Below, piece by piece: positions 52,068-62,400 of a DNA stretch of 64,000 bases. Below the pieces are notes generated by a model, which saw nothing but the letters and a program-made list of their open reading frames with translations, did no database searches and was not told the DNA's origin. Source of the stretch: Chloroflexota bacterium. GTDB lineage: Bacteria > Chloroflexota > Anaerolineae > Promineifilales > Promineifilaceae. The stretch spans positions 1 to 64,000 of the forward strand of contig JAGOMA010000022.1 of the NCBI GenBank assembly GCA_017993775.1. The letters are read 5' to 3'. Each line of letters opens with the position of its first letter. Position 1 is the first letter of the stretch. Made by a program: the position numbers and the translations under genes.

Positions 52068-54083
52068 TCATTGATACTTTACTGTAATGTGGTTATTGGT
52101 GTCTATATCTAATTTGAATTGCAGCGTACGGCCGTTAACGGCCGTGGGCGCTGGCGTCGCCGACAAGATCTGCGCCCCTTCCGGCAGGGTGATGGCGGCG
52201 TTGAACGGAAATGGGTGATTGCCGGCTTGTTGGATGATGTCGAGATGGTAGGTTTTACGGCCGTCCTCGTCGGTACTCACCACAGTTGGCAGCAAATACT
52301 CGTACTGGCTGTTCAAAGTCTGTCCCATCGGCAGGAGCAGGTAGTTGGCAAATGTGGTCAGCCCGGCCGTTTCAGAAAGCACCTGAGCCGGGCCTTGCCA
52401 CGTCTGGCCAAAGATGTGGGATTCGCCGGGTATGGTGTGGATGGTGGATGTAATGAGTTGGCTGCCTTCTGGCACATAAATCCGCAAATAATTCCAGTAG
52501 CAGGCGTCGGCCAGTGTCAGGTAATCGGGCAGATCGTTATAGACGTTAATGTTGAAATGGATGCACGGCTGGCCGTTATCTGGGCGGGTGTGGGTGTATT
52601 GCAGGGTGAGAACGGCATGTGGGCCTGTGGCATCCAGGGTTACGTTGTAGTCGGCTGTTTTTTCGACGTAGATGTTGGCTTTGGAGTAACCCACATTGGT
52701 ATCGACGATGGCCAGGAAATCGCTGTTGGGTGATGGCGCGAGACGGCCGTCCCAGCCCAATTCTTCCAGCACAGCCTGTTCCTGGGGATGGCGGGTATAA
52801 ATTTGCAGATGTTTGGTTTGTACGGCCGTGTTCATATTAGTCGCCAGCTTTTGCAAGTCAATCGAGCCAAAGTCGGTTTCCAGCTTGGTTTTGATGGCGG
52901 CGGCAAAAGGACCTAAGAAATCTTTGCGCGAGTTCACCCATTCGGCTGCGTTTTGGCCTTCCTTACTTCCCCATGCCTCCCGCAGCGCCTCAGTGAGATT
53001 GGTATTGTTAAGCACGATGGTGTCTTCTGGGCTGCTTTCCGTAATCGTAACCGGCCCGGTGGCATCAATGAGCAGTTGCAGGAAACGTTGGTCAATGGCC
53101 ACCGCGCCATCCAATGGCGGTAGGTCTTGACCGTAACTGAATAAATCCATCAACTTCTCAGCCGACGTGGGGAAATTGGGCCAAAAATTGGCGTCTAGGA
53201 ATAAAAATAGCTCCAGCCCCATAAATTTTTCCAACGGTTCAGGTGGGATGTCGTAAGGTTTTTCGAGGTAGTCGTCTACCTCGTAGGCGCTGGTGAAGCT
53301 GAAGTCCTGGATACGGCCGTTGGCCATCGCCACAATCCCCGCACCGGAAATAAAGCCGCCGGTCGGTCGGAGTTCATCTTCGTTTTGCGCAATAACCAAG
53401 TAGCTGCGCGGGCCATCCATGCCCATCATCGTGGGCGCAATCAGGGCAAATTTTAGGCCATCTTCAGCCAGCGGCAGCCATTCATCCGCCTTGGCGAACA
53501 AATCCTGCACCCTGCCGGGCAGGTCGCTGGTATCGCCGATGGCCGCGCGGGCGGCCATCACCTCGGCAAAAGAGTCATTGGCGGCGCGTAAATCCGGCTC
53601 CGCGTTGGCCAGGGTTTGCGCCAACACCGTTAAGGCGCTCTCCTCCTGGGAGTCGCTGCCCGGCTGCATGATGACCAGCGCTGGTTTAAGACCGCGGATG
53701 CTGTAAGCGGCCGTATCCAGCCCGGCTACGGCCATGTCCAATAATTGCGGGGCAATCACAAGCGTGGAGCCATATTTGGGAACCCAGCCCAGATATGGCA
53801 TGAGCGGCAAAAAAGGGGCGACTTCTTTTTGAAGGGTTAAAACATCGCGCCGCACGCCCATGACCAACGCTTCCGTTTTGTCCGGGTCTAATCCGGCCAG
53901 ACCATTTGCGGCCAAGGCTTCTGCTTCAGCCTGCCGGGCCAGGAGAGATTGGGTCGTCTGAGCAATGCGCCATGTCTTCAGCCCCAGCCAGCCGATCAGT
54001 AACACCGCCAACACGAGGATGGTTAGCCAGATGAATTTGCGTTTACGCGCTTGGGTTGGCGCGGATGGTTCAGCAGTCGTCAT
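52068..54083 (-). CDS. DUF4012-family membrane-anchored protein
   Basis: A 671-residue protein with one N-terminal membrane helix (IWLTILVLAVLLIGWLGL) and a large exterior domain. YLVIAQNEDELRPTGGFISGAGI is the DUF4012 hallmark, followed by a body with LDANFWPNFPTSAEKLMDLF. Related to the LytR/CpsA-like region in length but without its Arg triad; the family is common next to glycosyltransferases and exopolysaccharide genes. It precedes the SH3b gene and follows the GT2 gene by 13 bp, consistent with cell-envelope glycan assembly. The molecular function is unknown. Confidence 0.85.
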   Translation of the reverse strand: MTTAEPSAPTQARKRKFIWLTILVLAVLLIGWLGLKTWRIAQTTQSLLARQAEAEALAANGLAGLDPDKTEALVMGVRRDVLTLQKEVAPFLPLMPYLGWVPKYGSTLVIAPQLLDMAVAGLDTAAYSIRGLKPALVIMQPGSDSQEESALTVLAQTLANAEPDLRAANDSFAEVMAARAAIGDTSDLPGRVQDLFAKADEWLPLAEDGLKFALIAPTMMGMDGPRSYLVIAQNEDELRPTGGFISGAGIVAMANGRIQDFSFTSAYEVDDYLEKPYDIPPEPLEKFMGLELFLFLDANFWPNFPTSAEKLMDLFSYGQDLPPLDGAVAIDQRFLQLLIDATGPVTITESSPEDTIVLNNTNLTEALREAWGSKEGQNAAEWVNSRKDFLGPFAAAIKTKLETDFGSIDLQKLATNMNTAVQTKHLQIYTRHPQEQAVLEELGWDGRLAPSPNSDFLAIVDTNVGYSKANIYVEKTADYNVTLDATGPHAVLTLQYTHTRPDNGQPCIHFNINVYNDLPDYLTLADACYWNYLRIYVPEGSQLITSTIHTIPGESHIFGQTWQGPAQVLSETAGLTTFANYLLLPMGQTLNSQYEYLLPTVVSTDEDGRKTYHLDIIQQAGNHPFPFNAAITLPEGAQILSATPAPTAVNGRTLQFKLDIDTNNHITVKYQ

Positions 54084-54096
54084 GATTTTGGTTCCT

Positions 54097-55059
54097 TTAA
54101 TTTACCGGTCGGGCCAGCCCCCAGACATAACCCAGGCCCAGAGCAAAGCCGCGCAGCGCCAGAACAAACGGCGACACGATAGCGACGGTTTTGTCTTTCG
54201 GCCAGGCTTTTTGGGCAAAGGGCACTGTTGTCAGCAGGAAAACGGCCGTCAGCAGCCCCACAATCGGCAAGAAAACAGGTAAAAACAGGGCGATGGCCAG
54301 ACTGATGGTTAACAAACCCATCAACCCAATTTGGACTTTTTGTACTTGGGGTGTGTAGGTGTCTTCGATTGAGCGTTGGGGGAAATGCCTGACCGCCTGG
54401 GCTGTCCAAAATCCGTTGAGCACTTTCTTGCGAAAATAGCTGGTTACTGAGTTGGCATGATGGTGAGACACGATGGCCTGCGGTTGAAAAATCATCTGGT
54501 ATCCAAGGGCGGCAAGGCGATAGGACAATTCGCGGTCTTCGGAATTGGCCAGGGAGAAGCGTTCGTCGAAGCCATGGTGCTCCAGCAAGATCGCCCGGCG
54601 GTAAGCGGCGGAGTAAAAGTCCATGAAGGTGATGCGCGGATACTGGCGCAGGCGGTCGTACTTGTCTTCGTATTCGATTTGGACAAACCGGGCAGTCACT
54701 TCTTTTTGAGAGGTGGTGTAGGCGCCCTTGACGCCGGCGATTTCCGCTTCGGCCAGGAGCGGCGCGGTGATTTGGTGAATCCAGTCTGGTCGTGGGGCGC
54801 AGTCGGCATCGGTGAAGCAGGTTATTTCGCCGCTGGCGGCGCGAATGCCTGTGTTGCGCGCCGAGGCGGGGCCACGTTTTTCCTGGCGGATGACTTTTGC
54901 TCCCGCTTCTGAAGCTAGTTGGGCGGTTGCATCGGTGGAGCCATCGTCGATAACGATCACTTCGTATGGCGAGGGGACGTTATCCTGGTGCATGAGGGCG
55001 GATACGCAGGCAGTGATGGTTGTTTGGGCATTGTGAGCAGGGATTATGATTGAGATCAT
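54097..55059 (-). CDS. GT2 family glycosyltransferase
   Basis: A 320-residue GT-A fold enzyme: ISIIIPAHNAQTTITACVSAL, EVIVIDDGSTDATAQLA, GPASARNTGIRAASGEITCFTDADCAPRPDW (DxD-like) and the acceptor-side FDERFSLANSEDRELSYRLAALGY. Two or three hydrophobic helices at the C-terminus anchor it in the membrane. The frame extends upstream to 55143 but the ATG at 55059 begins the first beta-strand. Lies 24 bp after the flippase-like gene; together they suggest synthesis and transfer of a lipid-linked sugar. Confidence 0.9.
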   Translation of the reverse strand: MISIIIPAHNAQTTITACVSALMHQDNVPSPYEVIVIDDGSTDATAQLASEAGAKVIRQEKRGPASARNTGIRAASGEITCFTDADCAPRPDWIHQITAPLLAEAEIAGVKGAYTTSQKEVTARFVQIEYEDKYDRLRQYPRITFMDFYSAAYRRAILLEHHGFDERFSLANSEDRELSYRLAALGYQMIFQPQAIVSHHHANSVTSYFRKKVLNGFWTAQAVRHFPQRSIEDTYTPQVQKVQIGLMGLLTISLAIALFLPVFLPIVGLLTAVFLLTTVPFAQKAWPKDKTVAIVSPFVLALRGFALGLGYVWGLARPVN

Positions 55060-55082
55060 GGCGATAAGGTTTTTGGCGGCTC

Positions 55083-56159
55083 TTAAGGCGACGGTAATTG
55101 TGGCGCGCCGGTTGGGGAAACGGCCGTTTCCGTCCAGCGCCAATCGGTGTGCCAGGCGGCGATAATTCCCAGAATTATCTGGGGAGCAAGGATCAGAAGA
55201 TGAAAGACGAGCGCATAACTCAGGGCGGCGGCTTCGTCGGTGAAACCGAATTGTTTAATCATGAAGACGACGGCAAACTCAAACACGCCAATTTTGGCCG
55301 GCGTGGGCACAGGCAAAGAGGCGGCAACCGTGACGCCTAAATTGATCAACACCGCTTCGGTCAGGCCGAAGGGCAAATGAAAGGCCGGGAATAGGGCAAG
55401 CGGCATCAGAACGGATAAGATGACAATGGCGATGGAGCGGGCGAGCAGGCCAAGCATGGTTCGTTTGCTGCGCATGGCGGCCAATCCGGCCAGGCCGGAG
55501 GTGGTGAAGCGGAGCAGACGGCCGTTCAGTTTGGCGGGTAACGGCCGTAACAATCTCTCGGCCACACGAATGACCCAGGCTGTTTGGTAGGCAATCGCAT
55601 AGAGCACCAGGAAAGCGAGTATCGCCGCCAGACCGAGGACAACGCCTTGCTGGGTGATGAAAGATGGCACAACAACGAAGGGGAGGATGACGACAACGGT
55701 CAGCAGCAGCATGATTAAATCTAGCGTTTTTTCCAGGATCAGGGTTCCCAGGCTTTCCATTTTGCTGATGCCGGTTTGTTGGAACAGAGCATAGACGCGC
55801 GCCAGATCACCCAGACGCATGAAGGAAACGGCCGTGTTCACAAATTGTCCCAGCATCAGCGCCCAAAACGCGGCGCTAAAACCGGGCTGCGCCGTGGGCG
55901 GCGCAAACTGAAGCTGCCAGCGCCACGTTTTAGCCAGCAGCGTAAGTAAAAAAATCGCCAGGGCCGCCGCAATGAAAAATGGATTGGCCAGCGACAATGC
56001 CCGGCCGATTTCCGCCAGGGTAATGTGGCGCACAATATACCATCCACCCCAGACAAGCAGCGCCAGTCCAACCACAACATTGAGCCAGGAAAGCAGCTTT
56101 TTGGAGGCGGTGGGTTGGTGAGGCGGGCTGGAAACGCGTTTTTGGTCTTCGACGGTCAC
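55083..56159 (-). CDS. Flippase-like (lysylphosphatidylglycerol-synthase TM, UPF0104) protein
   Basis: A 358-residue integral membrane protein with about eight helices. Hallmarks are WRWQLQFAPP, FVNTAVSFMRLGDLARVYALFQQTG, LEKTLDLIMLLL and VTVAASLPVPTPAKIGVFEFAVVFMIKQFG. The family includes MprF transmembrane parts and stand-alone proteins next to glycosyltransferases; lipid flipping is presumed. GTG start. Placed between C25 lipoprotein and GT2. Confidence 0.88.
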   Translation of the reverse strand: MTVEDQKRVSSPPHQPTASKKLLSWLNVVVGLALLVWGGWYIVRHITLAEIGRALSLANPFFIAAALAIFLLTLLAKTWRWQLQFAPPTAQPGFSAAFWALMLGQFVNTAVSFMRLGDLARVYALFQQTGISKMESLGTLILEKTLDLIMLLLTVVVILPFVVVPSFITQQGVVLGLAAILAFLVLYAIAYQTAWVIRVAERLLRPLPAKLNGRLLRFTTSGLAGLAAMRSKRTMLGLLARSIAIVILSVLMPLALFPAFHLPFGLTEAVLINLGVTVAASLPVPTPAKIGVFEFAVVFMIKQFGFTDEAAALSYALVFHLLILAPQIILGIIAAWHTDWRWTETAVSPTGAPQLPSP

Positions 56160-56214
56160 GAATACCCTCGCATGGATAATTTGCAGTCGGTTCTACAGCG
56201 AGTTGGGCGCCCTG

Positions 56215-58383
56215 TCAAGGAGTTGGCGGCGTGGCGCTGCTGGCTGGCGGGCTGCTGTTTGGCCGGACGATGCGCGCGCTGGGATCGCCGAACAAGGTAA
56301 ATGTATCACTAATTTCGTGTAGATCGGCGCTGGGGTTGGCGGCGAGCGCCAGCTTGGCGTTTTGGAAGGCGTCGCCGATGCGGGCAACGGCCGTGTCTTG
56401 CAAATTGCTCAACAAGGCGGCGGCAAATGGCTCCTGGCTGGCCGATAACGTGAGGCTGGTGGCGGCCACCGTTAAAACTGGTCCCCCCTCATGGGCCAGC
56501 ATGATTTCGGTCAGCGATGTTTGGTCTGGCTGGGTAAACAGGCCGGTCAGGCAAGTAAGCTGGACGACGATGGGCGGCATGGCGGTTTGCAATTCTTTGA
56601 CGGCATCCAGGGTGAATATATTTTCTTTGCCCCACTGCGCCAGGCTGCCATGCCCAATGTAGGTGGCAAGCCATGTTCCGGCGTTCCAATCGCTTACTAC
56701 ATCGGCGGCGGATGGGCTGGTGAGCAAGCTGATTTGTGCCTCTGTGAAGCTGCTGCCTTCGCTGAGGCGTTGGGCCATGCTGGCAAAACTGCCGTCTGTG
56801 CCATCGGCGGCAAAGAGGGCCAGATCGACGGCCGTGCCGCTTTCATAGGCCAAGGTACGGGCGACAAGAGACTCGACGGCCGTTATCGAATCCACCGGCC
56901 AACGACCCACCGCCAGGTCTGGATAAGTGTCGCCATCAATATCGGCTAGACGCGCATCGCTCACCGTTTCACCGCTAAACGATACCGGCACCATCGGGGA
57001 AGGCACATTATTAGCCGGGGCCAATCCCAGGTAGTTCTGGTAATCGGAAGTGGCGTCGCCGACCAGAAACAGGTAGCGCGGCGATGGCGCTTGCCAATTT
57101 TTGGCGGCATAGGCCACGAAGGCGCTGATGCTGTCCGGCGAAGCTGCCCCACCGCCAAACTCGTCGTAGATTTCCGCCACCGGCACTACCGCCACCCGCA
57201 AACCTTCCGCTTGCCGCGCCGCGACCAGCGGTTCCAGAGCTGGAGCCAGCGTGTCCGTGGTTACAATCAGCAAATCGGCCCCGTTGTCCGCGCCGCGCAG
57301 GCTGCTGGCGCGCATGGGCAGTATTTCGGCGGATTGGTAGCCTTGCGGCCCGATGGCCGCGATGGTTTGCCCGGTTTGGACGGCCAGGGTGAACGGCTCG
57401 GCGGCCGATGATCCGGTAAGTTTTTGCGGGGCGTCCGGGTTGGTGATGTCAAAAAGGGCTGGGGCGGCGCTGAAATCAGCCAGGGTCAGCACGCCATTTT
57501 TCCCGCTGACGACGAGTTCGTCGTGGATGGCGCTGGGTGGGGCCGCGTAGTCCGCCGCAATCCAATTCAGGTTCATGATGTCTAAAAAGGTTGCGCCTTC
57601 TGGCTTGTTGTCGAGGACCAGGGTGTTGGTTCCGGTTTGCAGGACTCCGGCGGGTATATCAACCACGCCTGTGTAATAAATCTGGCCGTCGAAGCGAATG
57701 GTTCCTACGAGTTGCCCATTGACGATGAGGTCGAAATCATGGTCGTTTTCGACCTCCGGGTTGTAGGTTTCGCCTTTGAGCTGCACGCGAATTTGGCCGG
57801 AGCCGTCGGTCACGGCGGGGAGATCAAACTCGAAGGGCAGGCTGTTGCCCTGGCGTAGAGGCTGCCAGAACCAGAGGTCGGCGTTGGCGGGGGCGTTGGC
57901 CAGAAAATCGCGTGCTTCTGATTTGTAGATTAGGTTTTCTTCCAGAATGAGGGTGCGGGTAATGGCGTCGACGGCCGTTACTGAGTCTGGCGTGGACACG
58001 GCCGTTTCCACTATCTCCTCCCCGGCGGTTCCGCTGGTGAGTACGTAGGCGCGTTGGCTGGTGTAGCGGTCGGTCGGGGCCTGGCCGTAAAAAATCAGGG
58101 CATTCTGGTCGATGATGAAGGGGACGGCCGTTTCTCCCTGGCTGAGCTGCAAGTTGGCCGCATCAAAGGCGGCGATTTCCAGCCCGGCGGCAGCCAGATC
58201 GGCCTGTGCGACGCGCACAAAACCATCCTGGTTAACCATAAGTTTCACACGGTCGCTGGCGCTTGGAGCGGTGGGAGGAAGGGGGGCTGGGCGGCAGCTA
58301 ACGGCCGTTAACCAGAACAGGCTGCTCAGGACAAGCAGCCAGACTGGCCGGAAAGCGCAATGGGTTTGAGATGGACGATGCAT
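56215..58383 (-). CDS. C25 (gingipain-like) cysteine peptidase lipoprotein
   Basis: A 722-residue exported protein. The signal ends LFWLTAVSC, giving a lipidated Cys. Residues about 50-370 form a beta-sandwich domain (VRVAQADLAAAGLE, NDHDFDLIVNGQLVGTI). Residues about 380-700 are a C25 peptidase: PRYLFLVGDATSDYQNYL, DIDGDTYPDLAVGRWPV, catalytic His in YIGHGS (about 577) and Cys in VVQLTCLTGLF (about 610). Gingipain-like enzymes cleave surface proteins. The frame opens at 58476; the start at 58383 gives the correct signal peptide. It follows the FnIII-type gene by 8 bp. The Cys is followed by L-T-G rather than the usual small residues, so specificity may differ. Confidence 0.88.
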   Translation of the reverse strand: MHRPSQTHCAFRPVWLLVLSSLFWLTAVSCRPAPLPPTAPSASDRVKLMVNQDGFVRVAQADLAAAGLEIAAFDAANLQLSQGETAVPFIIDQNALIFYGQAPTDRYTSQRAYVLTSGTAGEEIVETAVSTPDSVTAVDAITRTLILEENLIYKSEARDFLANAPANADLWFWQPLRQGNSLPFEFDLPAVTDGSGQIRVQLKGETYNPEVENDHDFDLIVNGQLVGTIRFDGQIYYTGVVDIPAGVLQTGTNTLVLDNKPEGATFLDIMNLNWIAADYAAPPSAIHDELVVSGKNGVLTLADFSAAPALFDITNPDAPQKLTGSSAAEPFTLAVQTGQTIAAIGPQGYQSAEILPMRASSLRGADNGADLLIVTTDTLAPALEPLVAARQAEGLRVAVVPVAEIYDEFGGGAASPDSISAFVAYAAKNWQAPSPRYLFLVGDATSDYQNYLGLAPANNVPSPMVPVSFSGETVSDARLADIDGDTYPDLAVGRWPVDSITAVESLVARTLAYESGTAVDLALFAADGTDGSFASMAQRLSEGSSFTEAQISLLTSPSAADVVSDWNAGTWLATYIGHGSLAQWGKENIFTLDAVKELQTAMPPIVVQLTCLTGLFTQPDQTSLTEIMLAHEGGPVLTVAATSLTLSASQEPFAAALLSNLQDTAVARIGDAFQNAKLALAANPSADLHEISDTFTLFGDPSARIVRPNSSPPASSATPPTP

Positions 58384-58391
58384 GGCGCGGA

Positions 58392-59486
58392 TTATCCGGC
58401 TTTGCGTGTATAGAGCACGATAGACCCCACCACACCGGTAACAAAAATAAGCAGGGCCACGATGAACCCAATCCACAAGAACAAGGTGCCGCGGCCGTTG
58501 GCAGAATCCCGGTTCGCAGCGGTCTGCGAAGAAGAGCCATCGGCTGCGCTCTGGTAGCCTTGGGTGTTACCGATGACGTTGATGCGCGTGGGCTGCGGGC
58601 TGGCTGTGGGCGTGACTTGATCTAGAGGATAAGAAGCGGGTAATTCCGCCGTGGGGAAAACGGCATCGTTGCTGCCGGGGTAGCTGTCCTGGGCGGCGGG
58701 TACAGCGGGCAGCGGGGTAATGTCGGTCTGGGCCTGGACGCCAGCAGCAAAAACGGGGTTGCTGGTTGCTTCGGCGGCGCGCGTGGGCTGGGTATTGGTA
58801 GTTGTGTTGGTGTTGGTGTTGGCGGGAACGGCCGTGGCCGTGGCCGCCAGGTTTGGCTGTCCGGCGGACGGGGTAATGGTGGCGAAACGAACAGGAGTGG
58901 CGGTGGGTTGAATGACGGGGACGGCCGTGCTGCCACTGGCGGGCGGTTGGGTAGCCGATATCGTGACGGCCAGGGCGCGAGTAGCTGTCGGCGTGGGAGT
59001 GGATGAGCCGACGGCGGCTACGGGAATCGCTGTGTTGGTGGGCGGAATGCCAACCGTCACGGTGCGGCGCGCGTCTGGTGGTTCAGTCTCTGAGCCATCG
59101 TTTTCAACTTCCAAGAGGATGTAGGTGACGACCTGACCATTTGTGACGCTGGCGTCGGTGCGGATGTAGGTGGCACCGGTGGAGACGCCGCCCTGCGCGT
59201 AGATAATGCCCGATTCGTCGTCGCCCAGAGCATCCAGATATTCGGCTGTGGCGCTGCCGATGCTGCGTTTGAGGCGGAAGCCAACTGTATCTTCTGTTGC
59301 TGTGACCCAGACAAGGCGGACGGCGTTGTCCAGAGGCGTAGCGGTGAAGGAGACCAGTTCAACGGCCGTAGGGCCATCTGGCGTGGGGGTTGTGTTTGAG
59401 ACTTGGGCCTGGGCGCTTAAGCCTTGAAAAAGGATGAAGCCCAAGACCAGGAAAAGGAGTGCAAATCGGAATCTTTGTTTGTGCAT
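58392..59486 (-). CDS. Surface protein: FnIII-like module, Thr-rich stalk, C-terminal membrane anchor
   Basis: A 364-residue protein with signal peptide (LFLVLGFILFQGLSAQAQ), an FnIII-like module at about 40-145 (VELVSFTATPLDNAVRLVW, TYIRTDASVTNGQVVTYILLEVENDG), a Thr/Ala/Pro-rich stalk to about residue 325 and a C-terminal helix (LWIGFIVALLIFVTGVVGSIV) with basic tail YTRKAG. It resembles the protein cut by the right window edge. It lies between the two C25 peptidase genes, so it may be their substrate or anchor. Confidence 0.85.
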   Translation of the reverse strand: MHKQRFRFALLFLVLGFILFQGLSAQAQVSNTTPTPDGPTAVELVSFTATPLDNAVRLVWVTATEDTVGFRLKRSIGSATAEYLDALGDDESGIIYAQGGVSTGATYIRTDASVTNGQVVTYILLEVENDGSETEPPDARRTVTVGIPPTNTAIPVAAVGSSTPTPTATRALAVTISATQPPASGSTAVPVIQPTATPVRFATITPSAGQPNLAATATAVPANTNTNTTTNTQPTRAAEATSNPVFAAGVQAQTDITPLPAVPAAQDSYPGSNDAVFPTAELPASYPLDQVTPTASPQPTRINVIGNTQGYQSAADGSSSQTAANRDSANGRGTLFLWIGFIVALLIFVTGVVGSIVLYTRKAG

Positions 59487-59495
59487 GATTTAGCG

Positions 59496-62400
59496 TTACT
59501 CGATGATGGTTGGTAAATAGACCTTAAAAATTTTGCGATAAATGTTTATAGAAGCGCTGCTGGTATTATCGCTGGCGATTAAATCGCCGCCGTTATGGGT
59601 CATGACGGCGGTGTTGACTGCCGGTAATTGTTCGGCAACGGCCGTTGTCGTTACCGTAATCATAGCAGATTCGTCTGGGTTTAGATTGGTTTCGAGGTTA
59701 AAGACGACCTGATTGTTATGCTGCGTCACCGTGAACGGGAGGGTTGCGCTGGCGCCGACATAGGCGAGTCCCGCGGGCAGGGTGTCGGTGATGGTGGCCT
59801 GGGTGGCCTGGCTGTCGTCGTTGTAAATGGTCAGGAGGAAGGTGGCTGTTTCTCCTACTGTGACGGCCGTCTGGCTGGTGGTTTTGCTTAGGGACATATT
59901 GTGCAGGGTATCCTGGTAGATGTTAATGGAAGCGCTGCTTGAGTTGTCGTTCGGGTTCAAATCGCTGCCATCATGGCTCATGGTGGCGGTGTTGATGGCC
60001 GGAGATTGTTCGGCAACGGCCGTTGTCGTTACCGTAATCATAGCAGATTCGCCCAGATTTAGACCAGTTTCAAGGTGAAAGGTGACCTGATTACCCGTTT
60101 GTGACACCGTGAAGGGGACAGATCCGCTGGCGCTGGTGTAGGCAAGGCCGGTTGGCAAGGTGTCGGTGATGGTGGCTTTGGTGGGATAGATGCCATCGTT
60201 GCGGACGGCGATTTGGAAAACGGCCGTATCATCCACTTTCACAGAAGTCTGGTCGGTGGTTTTGCTCAATGACATATTCGGCCGGAACAACTGCATGGCC
60301 GGGTCGCCCTGTAAATTGAAAGTGTAATAAGCTGATGGTTCGGTGAAAGAGCTGTTGGCGTATGTGAGTTTGGCAAAATTGACGGCATCGCCGACGGCCG
60401 TTAACCCATGCTCAAACAAACCGGTGTAAAAGCCGTTTAGCAGCACGGTATGTTCTTCATCATAACCCAGGCCGGAAGAGGACCAATGGGCGGCCGTGCC
60501 GCGCTGCTGTACCTCGAAGGTGAGAAAGCGCTCGCTGAGAGCCGTCATGCCTGGCCAGGCAAAATGCCCATCCAGACAGTCCGCGCTGAGAAGGACCACC
60601 GGTTTGCTGGTGTTGAACCAGAAGTAAGCTGTGCGGTCGCCCTCATCCGGCGGGGTGATGACGCCATCTCCGTTGGGATTGTAGGTTGGGTCGACGGTAA
60701 AAATGAGCGGCGAGCCGCCCCAGGTTTGTATGCCGCCATGCCCGCGATAATTGAGAATGGACGCCCCGTTGGTCGTCGTGGTGGCGGTGATTTCTGCCAT
60801 AATTTGTTGGCGGAGGGTTTCGGCGGCCTCTGTAGTGGCTGCTTGCAGGCAGAAGTGCATTTTGTTGAAGCTGTCGGGGATGAGGGGGTCGGTTTGGGTC
60901 TGGTTGGCGGCGCAAAAGCTGCCACCGGCGTCATCGTCGTCGGCGACGAAGAGGATTTTGGCCTGCCAGGGGGCAGGGGTAAGTTGATTCTGTTCGTAGC
61001 GGATGATTTTGTCGACGACGGCCTGGGCCTGGATGGTGTCGTTAACCGGCAGGCGACCGATGGCCATATCGGGCAGGAGATCATTGCCGGTGAGGAGTAC
61101 GGCCGTTAGATCCGACGGCACCAGCCCTTGAAAGCGGTCCACAAAAGCCAGTTCGGTGGGAATGTAGCTGACGGCCGTGGTGTTCCAGGTTCCGCAATTG
61201 GCCGCACAGCTCATTTGGCGGGGAGAAATCAGGCCATCCCCAACCAAAACGACATACGCCGGGGCCTTTGGCCAGGTGTACAGGGCGTCCTTGAGGTAAT
61301 CGTGAACGGCCGTGGGCAGGGGCAGGCCGTAGGCATATTGGTTGATGACATCATTGATGTCGGCGACGAAAGTTGACAGGCCGCCATAAGCGCTGTTTTG
61401 CCGGTGATTGGCCAACTGCTGCGCTTGCGACAGGAAGTTGGCATGGCTGATAGCGATCCATTCAGCCCCGGTTGCGGGCGAAAGGTCCGCCGGGATGTAT
61501 TTGCTGTAGGTGATGACGCCGGTTCCGCTGAGGAGGTTCGTGGTTGTCGTGGCGATAAATTTGGCGCCGGCCGGCTGGTTGACGGCAAACTGGAAAGTGT
61601 AATTGCCGGGATTACCGCCAATGTCGCTGCTGTCCATTGCGACAGAAATCGGCTGGTGGGGCGTGGTTATATTCCACACAATCGCGTTGGCCGCATTGTT
61701 CTCGGTGAAACCGCTGACCCATAATTCTCGTCCGCCTGTCTCATCGGAAAATTGTAGTTGATTGTTTTTGGCAATCAGGCGGCGCATATAGTCCACCGTA
61801 ATTCGATTGAGGTAAATTTCCTCTGTTTCCCCAGGATTCAGCACGGTTCCCAGGACGATTTGCACATTGTTGAGGCCGTTGAGTAGGGTTGTGATCGGCA
61901 CGGTGTTGGTAATGTTGATGCTGCGGATGCGCAGGGGATCGCCAGGTTGGCCCCAGGTTACCTGGCCGCAGTCAGTGCTGCCATTCAAGCAACCGCGCAC
62001 ATTGTAGGTGATTGTTTTGGGGGTTTTCGAGCTTTCGCGGGTGAAAACCTCGATTGTGTAGCTGGCTTCCGGCTGGGCCGGGTCTAAGACAGGATCGGGT
62101 AAGGTGATTTGTTCTGTGCGTGTGTAGGGCACTGTCGTGCCGGCTGGTTTTCGGTAGTAATTCCAATACCAGGAGTCCGGTTCGTTGGGGAATTGATCCC
62201 ATTTGTTGGTCCAGGTGCTGAAGAAGTATTTTTCATCTTCGCGGGTGATGCTGGCCAGATAGCTGGTTTTGGTGATTTGTCCGGTTCCGGCTAGATTGGT
62301 TGTGGTTATCATGGGGGTTGGCGCGCCGCCATCCCACAGCCAGAAAACGTTGTTGATGGCTAATTGTTTGTCATAGCGGGATTCGTTGACGGCCCAGCCA

